Shown one piece after another: positions 1 through 5,057 of a stretch of DNA of 12,302 nucleotides. The notes under the pieces are model-generated. The model searched no databases. It saw nothing but the letters and a program-made list of their open reading frames with translations, and was not told the origin of the DNA. Position numbers and translations under genes: made by a program. The stretch's first letter is position 1, and each line of letters begins with the position of its first letter. This DNA comes from Planctomycetota bacterium (lineage in GTDB: Bacteria > Planctomycetota > UBA11346): NCBI GenBank assembly GCA_013816415.1, contig JACDEN010000032.1:1-12302 (forward strand), read 5' to 3'.

Positions 1-127
1 CACCGTCGGTGCAGACGATGACGTGTGCCTGGAGGTCCTTGCCGAGCCGACGCCGCCAGAGTTCGAAGGTGCCCGCGGCGGTGAACTCGTAGTCGTCGTA
101 ATGGGCGTGGACCGACATGATCTTCAT
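1..127 (-). CDS. PIG-L/LmbE-type deacetylase, N-terminal 42 residues only
   Basis: Reading the minus strand from an ATG at 127 gives an open frame that leaves the window at its left edge. Residues 4-9 form a hydrophobic strand ending in His (MSVHAH). The motif AHYDDYE at 8-14 corresponds to the family's AHPDDE signature: His9 and Asp12 match zinc ligands and Asp11 the general base. A strand ending in VCTDG (38-42) matches the usual TDG turn. Known members deacetylate N-acetylglucosamine-type sugars, for example in GlcNAc-PI, mycothiol or bacillithiol synthesis, and many have unknown substrates. Tyr replaces the usual Pro between His and the Asp pair. No clear Shine-Dalgarno sequence precedes the ATG; a second in-frame ATG is at 118. 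The catalytic rest of the protein is outside the window, so the substrate cannot be inferred. The neighbouring membrane-protein gene lies upstream on the same strand with a 126-bp gap. Confidence 0.8.
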   Translation of the reverse strand, partial: MKIMSVHAHYDDYEFTAAGTFELWRRRLGKDLQAHVIVCTDG

Positions 128-253
128 GGTGCGGTCGTATCGTGGTGGAATCTCGGACAAGGGTGGAGGGATCGAGTGAGTCGATGCCGAAACCATATCC
201 GGCTTGCCGTGCCAGCCATCCGGTCGCCGAACGTTGGCGGTCGACTCGCGACC

Positions 254-1003
254 TCAGTGGATCAGTCCGCTCTCCGTGCTCCGGTCGAGCCCGGCGTTCG
301 CCGGTCCGCTCGCGGGTTGCCGCGATAGCACCTCGGGCCACGACAGCACGCGCGTCGCGGCGCCGCAGACCATGCCCGGCAGCCACACGATCCAGCCGAC
401 CACGGTCAGGCCGAGCGCGATATTGAGGACGGCGCCGACCATCGAGCCGCCGATGACGTCCTCGCGATGCGCGCGCAGCGCGGCCATGCGGCTCGGCCCC
501 GGGATTCCACGCACCGCCAATGCGGTATCCATGGCGTCGATCGCGGCGAGGTGCGCCATGCCGAAGGCTCCGACCAGCAGGCCGAGCGGTCCGAAGAACG
601 AGGAGAGCAGCGCAAGTCCCGTCCAGCCGAGTCGCATCGGCAGCGTGCGCATCAGCACGTGCAGGCTCGATGCGAGCGAGCGGGCGAGGGATTCCTCGGT
701 CGCGGGAGGTGCGCCCGCCTCGCGCTGCATGCGGCGAGCGACGCCTTCGAGCGCGAAGACCATCAGCACCGGCAGGAGCAGGATCCACAGCCCCAGCACC
801 GAGACGATGCCCAGGCCCATCGCGAGCAGTGCCTGCATGGTCCACGGCCACCAGCCGTCGTGGTGCGCCGGCCACCGCCACCAGGTGACGCCCACTCCAG
901 TGGACACCAGCAGCACCCATCCCACCAGCAGGAACGCCAGCGGTCGACGCCACAGCGCCGGCTGCTTCAGGAAGAGCGCGAGACCGCTGACAGGCCACCA
1001 CAT
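254..1003 (-). CDS. EI24/CysZ-type integral membrane protein
   Basis: The 249-residue product is strongly hydrophobic, with membrane stretches near residues 21-40, 55-85, 127-152 and 186-214. The second and fourth may each be a bent or double helix. The C-terminal third carries the pattern I associate with the EI24 domain: a short acidic region, a cluster of basic residues (RMAALRAHRE, about 172-181), a Gly-rich helix, then WLPGMVCGAATRVL. EI24 members include the sulfate permease CysZ and eukaryotic EI24; most bacterial homologues have no proven substrate, so sulfate transport should not be assumed. I chose the ATG at 1003 because the family similarity begins there. A GTG at 1045 would add 14 residues, and neither start has a strong Shine-Dalgarno site. 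It is divergent from the gene at 1094, with 90 bp between starts that could hold both promoters. The tail after residue 220 is polar and not conserved-looking. Confidence 0.72.
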   Translation of the reverse strand: MWWPVSGLALFLKQPALWRRPLAFLLVGWVLLVSTGVGVTWWRWPAHHDGWWPWTMQALLAMGLGIVSVLGLWILLLPVLMVFALEGVARRMQREAGAPPATEESLARSLASSLHVLMRTLPMRLGWTGLALLSSFFGPLGLLVGAFGMAHLAAIDAMDTALAVRGIPGPSRMAALRAHREDVIGGSMVGAVLNIALGLTVVGWIVWLPGMVCGAATRVLSWPEVLSRQPASGPANAGLDRSTESGLIH

Positions 1004-1093
1004 GCGCGCAGTCTCGCAGCGGGCCAGCTGCTGCAAATCCTGCACCCGCGGGCTTCGTCATGGCGGGAGCGACGTTCGCGATAGGCTCTGGTC

Positions 1094-1588
1094 ATGACGC
1101 TCGACGACCTCGACGACGCCTGCGCGGTTCGGCTGTTCCCCGCCGATCCATCCTTCGATCGCGAGTCGTGGTCCGAACTGTCCGCAGGCCTGTCCAAGCT
1201 GTTCGCGCAGTTCGAGCGCGAAGGCCGTATCAGCGCGTGGTCGTGCGACCTGGTCGCCGGCGGCGCGGTGGTGCTGCTCGCCTGGAGCTCGACCGCGGAC
1301 CTGTCCGGCTGCAGCCACGACAAGGTCGCGCGGCTGCTCGCCACCCACGAGGAGCGCAGCGGTCGCCGCCTGCTGACGGCGTCACCGATCGTGGTCGAGG
1401 TCGCCGGGCGCGCACGCTGCGTCGACCGTGCGGCGCTGCGCTCGCTGTGCGCGCAGGGCGAGGTCGGGCCCGCGACCGCCACCTGGGATCTGCGCGTCGC
1501 GACCCTCGGCGCATGGCGTTCGGGGGGTCGCCGACCCCTTTCCGAGATCCTGCCAGGGCTGGTGAAGCCACTCGTACACCCCGCATAA
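1094..1588 (+). CDS. Conserved unknown protein with SGCS motif
   Basis: The 164-residue product is soluble, with no signal peptide or membrane helix. Trp28 sits in an N-terminal helix. A central strand-turn region runs roughly over residues 50-72, followed by the motif DLSGCSHDKVARLL at about 69-82 and a strand SPIVVEV. The arrangement, a small protein of about 160 residues with a strand, then SGCS-(I/H)D plus a helix, then a strand, resembles a family seen mainly in Bacteroidetes whose entries are often labelled ABC transporter ATPase although no Walker motifs are present. I do not see a P-loop here either. That link is from memory and is inference. The SGCS cysteine (Cys73) is the best candidate for a functional residue. 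The ATG at 1094 is the first good start; the Shine-Dalgarno match upstream is weak. The C-terminus, from about residue 124, is more variable. Codon usage is GC-rich like its neighbours. Confidence 0.68.
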   Translation: MTLDDLDDACAVRLFPADPSFDRESWSELSAGLSKLFAQFEREGRISAWSCDLVAGGAVVLLAWSSTADLSGCSHDKVARLLATHEERSGRRLLTASPIVVEVAGRARCVDRAALRSLCAQGEVGPATATWDLRVATLGAWRSGGRRPLSEILPGLVKPLVHPA

Positions 1589-1670
1589 TTTTGTAGCGGG
1601 TTCGTCAGTCTCCAGGCGGGCGCGAACCTTCCGTTCCTTAGGATGCGGGCGGAACGATCCTTCTTGCACC

Positions 1671-1684
1671 ATTGGACATTGGAC
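1671..1684 (+). repeat. Perfect tandem 7-mer ATTGGAC x2
   Basis: Two exact adjacent copies of ATTGGAC end six bases before the ATG at 1690. The location in the presumed 5' leader of the small ORF suggests either a regulator or ribosome-related site or a chance duplication. There are only two copies. Confidence 0.6.
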
Positions 1685-1689
1685 CGCAC

Positions 1690-1914
1690 ATGATCTCCGC
1701 ACGACACCCCCTGCTGCCATCATCCCGCCGTCATGCGATCAGCGCGCGCCGCGTGTGTCCGATCGATCAGGCGGACCCGCCCGCCGTCATCCTGCCCGGG
1801 CGCGGAATCCCCGGTCTGCCGACCAGCATCGCCATGCTGGTCGCGATCGGCGTGCTCGCCGCGGGGCTGATCCATGGCACCGTCGATACCATGGTCATTC
1901 GCCTGTTGTCGTGA
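1690..1914 (+). CDS. Possible small single-pass membrane protein
   Basis: An ATG at 1690 opens a 74-residue frame; an in-frame TTG at 1672 would add six residues. The first 45 residues are polar and Arg/Pro-rich. Residues 46-60 (roughly TSIAMLVAIGVLAAG) form a clean hydrophobic helix, followed by a short tail ending MVIRLLS. That layout fits a single membrane-spanning peptide with a cytoplasmic, positively charged N-terminus. There is no Shine-Dalgarno sequence, the N-terminal half looks like translated noncoding GC-rich DNA, and I recognise no family. The reading is therefore weak, and the helix could be chance. A start nearer the helix would remove the unconvincing part, but I see no well-placed one. 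Confidence 0.25.
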   Translation: MISARHPLLPSSRRHAISARRVCPIDQADPPAVILPGRGIPGLPTSIAMLVAIGVLAAGLIHGTVDTMVIRLLS

Positions 1915-1971
1915 TACCTGGCGGCCGCCACGCCCACGCATCGTCTGAACTTCCATCCTTAATCCTCAGCG

Positions 1972-1991
1972 CGGCGGCACCTATGCCGCCG
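1972..1991 (+). repeat. Short perfect hairpin, not a clear terminator
   Basis: CGGCGGCA (1972-1979) and TGCCGCCG (1984-1991) can pair as a perfect 8-bp GC-rich stem with a four-base loop. No T-run follows, and the nearest upstream gene end is more than 50 bp away. It could be an RNA structural element in the leader of the beta-helix gene, or it could be a chance pairing in GC-rich sequence. Confidence 0.45.
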
Positions 1992-2119
1992 TCGGCGCCA
2001 TCGTCGAGAATCTCGACGCGCATCCGCGTATCACCAGGCGGATCCTCGCACCATCTGCTCATGCCATTCCAAGCCCTGGATTCTCCGTTTCGCTGATAAC
2101 CTGCACGGTGTCCAGCACC

Positions 2120-2124
2120 GGAGG
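2120..2124 (+). promoter_or_regulatory. Ribosome binding site deciding the beta-helix gene start
   Basis: GGAGG lies four bases before the GTG at 2129 and inside the coding frame if translation began at the GTG at 2108. Nothing comparable precedes 2108, so this site supports the start at 2129. Confidence 0.6.
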
Positions 2125-2128
2125 TTCC

Positions 2129-3598
2129 GTGCGCCAGGCTCCGTCAGCGGTCATCGCTCCGTTCCGACATCCGCTCGTCGCATGCGCGGTGGCGGTTGCG
2201 CTCGCGTCCGCCTCCGTGGCGCCGGGCGCTGACCGCTACGTCTCGACCACCGGCAGCGATACCGGGAACGCGGGCACGGTCTCCTCGCCATTCCGCACCA
2301 TCGCCTACGCGGTCAGCGTCGCATCGGCCGGCGATGGGATCGTGCTGCGCGGCGGCACCTACGCGGAGTCGCTGTATATCCAGAAGGCGAACATCGCCAT
2401 CCGCGCCTACAACAACGAATCCGCCGCGATCACCGCTTCGATCACCGACTCGGCCCAGGCCAACACGGTGTGGTTCGCCGCCGGGGGAGGTTCGATCACC
2501 GGCATCGACATCAGCGGCGGATACTACTACTCGCTGCGATTCGATCTCGGCCCCGGCCTGGCCCGGGGCTGCCGCATCCACGATAGCGGCTACAACGTCG
2601 TCAAGCTGGTCCCGTACGCCGACAACATCACCCTCGACGGCTGCGAGATCTACAATAGCGGACGCCGCGATCCCAATGGTCTGGGCGTCGATTCGGTCGG
2701 CGGTTCGTACCTCACGGTGCGCGGCTGCAACATCCACGACACCACCTCGGAGGCGATCTACGCCAAGGGCGGCGCACGCGGCTGCGTGTTCGAGGGCAAC
2801 ATCGTCCACGACATCGGCGGCAGCGGCATCGGGCTCGGCCAGGACACCGGCCCGCAATTCATGGTGAATCCGCCGTGGGAGAACATCGACGGCATCGTGC
2901 GCAACAACATCATCTACAATGTCCAGGGAGCGGGCATGTTCTGCTACGCCGCGCAGAACCCCACCTTCGTCAACAACACCTGCATCAACGTCGCGATCTC
3001 GTATCAGGCCGGGCTGTTCGTCGCGCGCAACGGGGCGGGACAGGGATGCACCGGCGTGGTGATCGAGAACAACATCATCCGCATGGTCAGCACCCGCCCG
3101 TCGGTATTCATCGCGACGGGTGGACTCGCGGGCGCCTTCACCAGCAACCGCAACTGCTTTGCCGGAAACGTCTCTTTCTCGGACGACAATCGTGGCGCCT
3201 ATGGCTGGTCGCTGGCCACTTGGCGTACCGGCACCGGACAGGACATCGCCTCGCTGCAGGCCGATCCGCTGCTCGATGTCGCTTTTCACCTTACGCCGGG
3301 AAGCCCATGCATCGATGCGGGCATGAGCCTAGCGACGGCAGCCACCGACTACGATGGCCAACTCCGTCCCTCCGGCTCGGGCTTCGACATCGGTGCCGAC
3401 GAGCGTTCATCTGCGGCCACCACCCCACCGCCCCCGACCACGACTCCGCCGACCAGTTCGAACACCGCCACCGCCTCGGCATCGGATGCGAGCGCGGGCG
3501 GATGCGGCATCGGCTCAGGCATGGCAGGATTCGCGCTCGCACTGCTCGCTGCGCGTCAGGGTGCGCGCCGCAGGGAGCTTCAACCGCTTGGACGGTGA
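2129..3598 (+). CDS. Secreted right-handed parallel beta-helix protein with C-terminal sorting-like tail
   Basis: From the GTG at 2129 (GGAGG upstream) the product is 489 residues; GTG 2108 would add seven. Residues 1-35 form a signal peptide with a basic start, an Ala/Val-rich core and an Ala-rich cleavage region. Residues 36-80 match a DUF1565-like opening: RYVSTTGSD, then SPFRTIAYAV, then GDGIVLRGGTY. From about 85 to 345 there are repeated beta-helix rungs such as CRIHDSGYN, CEIYNSGRR, CNIHDTTSEA, NIVHDIGGSGI and NNIIYNVQGAGM. About 376-425 resembles a choice-of-anchor Q domain (ADPLL, GSPCIDAG, DIGADE). A Thr/Pro/Ser linker (426-456) leads to GGCGIGSG, a hydrophobic run and RRR near the end, resembling a cysteine-type surface-sorting tail. 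Such proteins often bind or cleave polysaccharides; no catalytic triad is evident, so pectate-lyase-like activity is not claimed. It is convergent with the regulator at 3638. Confidence 0.88.
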   Translation: MRQAPSAVIAPFRHPLVACAVAVALASASVAPGADRYVSTTGSDTGNAGTVSSPFRTIAYAVSVASAGDGIVLRGGTYAESLYIQKANIAIRAYNNESAAITASITDSAQANTVWFAAGGGSITGIDISGGYYYSLRFDLGPGLARGCRIHDSGYNVVKLVPYADNITLDGCEIYNSGRRDPNGLGVDSVGGSYLTVRGCNIHDTTSEAIYAKGGARGCVFEGNIVHDIGGSGIGLGQDTGPQFMVNPPWENIDGIVRNNIIYNVQGAGMFCYAAQNPTFVNNTCINVAISYQAGLFVARNGAGQGCTGVVIENNIIRMVSTRPSVFIATGGLAGAFTSNRNCFAGNVSFSDDNRGAYGWSLATWRTGTGQDIASLQADPLLDVAFHLTPGSPCIDAGMSLATAATDYDGQLRPSGSGFDIGADERSSAATTPPPPTTTPPTSSNTATASASDASAGGCGIGSGMAGFALALLAARQGARRRELQPLGR

Positions 3599-3629
3599 AT
3601 TGATGATCTGACGCGGTGGAATCTCTCCG

Positions 3630-3642
3630 GATGACGGTCATC
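3630..3642. repeat. 13-bp palindrome across the regulator stop codon
   Basis: GATGAC-G-GTCATC is a perfect inverted repeat with a single central base. It covers the minus-strand stop codon at 3638-3640 in the short space between two convergent genes. The loop is too small for a good RNA hairpin and no T-run is adjacent, so it is not called a terminator. It could bind a dimeric protein or be chance. Confidence 0.5.
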
Positions 3643-4828
3643 GTGTGCGTCGTGTCGGTTTGAGCGGTCCCTCTGCCCGGGGCGCACCGCAGGAATGGTA
3701 GGATAGCCATTCGACCGGCAGGATGACCCGCTGCGGCGGAGACTCGGGATGGGCAACGCGCATCTCGAGCAGGCGCATGGCCATCGCGCCCATCTGGTGC
3801 GTCGACACCCGCACCGTCGACAGTTTCGGCGAGGTGAAGTGTCCGGAATCGCCGAAGCCGATGACGCTCATGTGCTCGGGCACGCGCCAGCCGAAGTCGG
3901 TGACCGCCGCCATCGCGCCGATCGCCTGCTCGTCTCCGATACACACGATCGCGGTCGGCTGGCTGCCGGATTTGAGCATGCGCGAGACCGACGCATAGAC
4001 CGCCTCGGCGACGAAGCCCGCCTGGACAATACGTTCGGGACGCACTCGCAAGCCCGCTTCGCTCAAAGCCCGCTTATACCCATCCAGCCGCTGTTGCATG
4101 TTGGTGGTCATGTTGTCTGGGCGCATGAAGAGGATGTCGCGGTGACCCAGGTCGATCAGGTGCTTCACCGCTGCATACACGCCAGATTCGCCATCATGCG
4201 TCACCAGATCGAAGGGCGACTCTCCGGTCGATTCGCTGTCGACCCGGACCACCGGGACGTTCAGCCGCTTCAGGTGCTGGAGGAGATCCTGATCGATTGC
4301 CCAGATGACGATCACTCCGCGGACCGAATCCCGGCGGACGCGGGACAGGAACTTGTCGTACGGGCTGATCATCGGTTCGAAGGCCAGCGATAGGCCGAGT
4401 TCCTCGATCGATTCGTAGATGCCGCGCAGGATCTTTGCGTAGTATGGGGATCCAGACCCGAACAGACTGTTGCCGGTGCTGGCGACGAGCACGCAATTCC
4501 GTCTCGACTCAGAGTTCCGGACCAAAATGTCGCGGACGAAGGTGCCCTTTCCTCGCACCCGTCGCAGCAGTCCCTCCTCTGCGAGTTCCAGGATGGCGCG
4601 GCGGGTGGTCTTGCGACTTACGTTCAGCGAGTCCGCCAGCGAACGCTCGTCGGGGATGCAGGCGCCGACCTTGATCTTCCCGGAAGCGATCTGGGCACGG
4701 AGCGAGTCCTTGATCTGCTGATAAAAGGGATCTGCGGAGGTGCTGTCGATGCGCACGGTGGGGTCCTGACCTGAAGTTGAGGGCGGGGCAGCGGCTGGGC
4801 AAGCCTGCAAGAGCGCGGAGTCATCCAC
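3638..4828 (-). CDS. GntR-LacI chimeric transcriptional regulator
   Basis: The 396-residue product has a GntR-type winged helix-turn-helix at about 33-100: ADPFYQQIKDSLRAQI, then IPDERSLADSLNVSRKTTRRAILELAEEGLL, then the wing RRVRGKGTFV. A LacI/periplasmic-binding-protein type effector domain follows at about 112-375, shown by YYAKILRGIYESIEE, GVIVIWAIDQ, AVKHLIDLGHRDILF, RLDGYKRAL, MSVIGFGD and LSTVRVSTHQMGAMA. This architecture is typical of sugar-responsive regulators; Asp, Arg and Trp residues at the usual sugar-contact regions fit that, but the ligand is unknown. It uses a GTG start, preceded by GAGG on the minus strand (4833-4836) at a four-base spacing. The first 25 residues are low-complexity. 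It faces away from the pseudopilin operon across an AT-rich, repeat-rich region, so self-repression and control of that operon are both plausible. It is convergent with the beta-helix gene, which it may or may not regulate. Confidence 0.9.
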   Translation of the reverse strand: MDDSALLQACPAAAPPSTSGQDPTVRIDSTSADPFYQQIKDSLRAQIASGKIKVGACIPDERSLADSLNVSRKTTRRAILELAEEGLLRRVRGKGTFVRDILVRNSESRRNCVLVASTGNSLFGSGSPYYAKILRGIYESIEELGLSLAFEPMISPYDKFLSRVRRDSVRGVIVIWAIDQDLLQHLKRLNVPVVRVDSESTGESPFDLVTHDGESGVYAAVKHLIDLGHRDILFMRPDNMTTNMQQRLDGYKRALSEAGLRVRPERIVQAGFVAEAVYASVSRMLKSGSQPTAIVCIGDEQAIGAMAAVTDFGWRVPEHMSVIGFGDSGHFTSPKLSTVRVSTHQMGAMAMRLLEMRVAHPESPPQRVILPVEWLSYHSCGAPRAEGPLKPTRRTR

Positions 4829-4840
4829 CCGACCTCATGT

Positions 4841-4863
4841 TACCAAAGGTATCCACAGGTATC
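4841..4863. promoter_or_regulatory. Candidate operator beside the regulator start
   Basis: TACCAAAGGTA (4841-4851) is a perfect inverted repeat with a three-base centre. It overlaps two direct copies of AGGTATC (4847-4853 and 4857-4863) that start ten bases apart, about one helical turn. It lies between the candidate minus-strand promoter and the regulator's start codon, a natural position for self-repression. GntR proteins bind short inverted repeats; that this protein binds here is inference. Confidence 0.4.
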
Positions 4864-4875
4864 TATTGGCAATGG

Positions 4876-4904
4876 AATATAGTGACATATCAATTGTGTC
4901 TGAA
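4876..4904 (-). promoter_or_regulatory. Candidate promoter of the regulator gene
   Basis: On the minus strand, TTCAGA (4904 to 4899, four of six matches to TTGACA) is separated by exactly 17 bases from TATATT (4881 to 4876, five of six matches to TATAAT). Transcription would begin near 4869 and give a leader of about 40 bases before the GTG at 4828. AT-rich DNA yields such matches easily, so this is moderate support only. Confidence 0.35.
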
Positions 4905-4950
4905 AGCGCTGATAAACATGTTATTTAGCACAAATATATCCTTACAGCGC

Positions 4951-4983
4951 AGGTTACTCGAACCTACTTCTAGGTTACCAAGA
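4951..4983. promoter_or_regulatory. Repeat cluster, possible second operator before the pseudopilin operon
   Basis: AGGTTAC occurs at 4951-4957 and 4972-4978, 21 bp apart (about two helical turns), with the complementary AACCT at 4961-4965 between them. The right-hand copy is part of a longer inverted repeat over 4969-4983, TCT-n-GGT-n-ACC-n-AGA, and shares GTTACCAA with the site next to the regulator start. The shared 8-mer on both sides of the region suggests one protein binding at two places. The segment could alternatively form mutually exclusive RNA hairpins. Confidence 0.4.
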
Positions 4984-5057
4984 GCAGGGGTTATTGCTGT
5001 CCGGAACCGCCAGCGCGATGTCGTCCCTTTGAGGGATCCGTTCGACGAACAGGCATC

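Larger units (their letters stand above)
1589..2128. other. 540-bp region with no confident gene
   Basis: This gap between two plus-strand genes contains a possible small membrane-protein gene (1690-1914), a tandem 7-mer (1671-1684) and a short hairpin (1972-1991). It also has weak inverted repeats near its left end: GGTTCG at 1599-1604 with CGAACC at 1623-1628, and CGTTCC at 1632-1637 with GGAACG at 1651-1656. Neither pair is followed by a T-run, so I do not call a rho-independent terminator. From 1949 onward the frame of the downstream beta-helix gene is open and codon-like, but it has no ATG, GTG or TTG before 2108. Confidence 0.5.
4829..5057. promoter_or_regulatory. AT-rich divergent control region
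   Basis: This 229-bp segment is visibly AT-richer than the coding DNA on either side and separates the divergently transcribed regulator and pseudopilin operon. It contains related repeats: GTTACCAA at 4839-4846 and again at 4974-4981, AGGTATC at 4847-4853 and 4857-4863, and AGGTTAC at 4951-4957 and 4972-4978. A minus-strand promoter candidate is at 4876-4904. For the plus strand I see only weak boxes, for example TAAACA (4913-4918), 16 bases, then TATATC (4935-4940). Confidence 0.6.

Noticed and set aside
1599..1656. Inverted repeats after the SGCS protein gene as a terminator
   Set aside because: Stems are six pairs with loops of 18 and 13 bases and no T-run follows, so a rho-independent terminator is not supported.
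967..1707. 246-residue open frame on the minus strand overlapping the SGCS protein gene
   Set aside because: The translation is Ser/Arg-rich without motifs and overlaps both better-supported genes.
2144..3289. 381-residue open frame on the minus strand opposite the beta-helix gene
   Set aside because: The plus strand has a signal peptide, beta-helix rungs and a C-terminal domain. The minus frame is Asp/Val/Ala-rich low-complexity sequence.
4900..4914. CTGAAAGCGCTGATA, similar to a LacI/CcpA-type operator
   Set aside because: Only the left half and the AGCGCT centre fit; the right half breaks the symmetry. The local regulator has a GntR, not LacI, DNA-binding domain.
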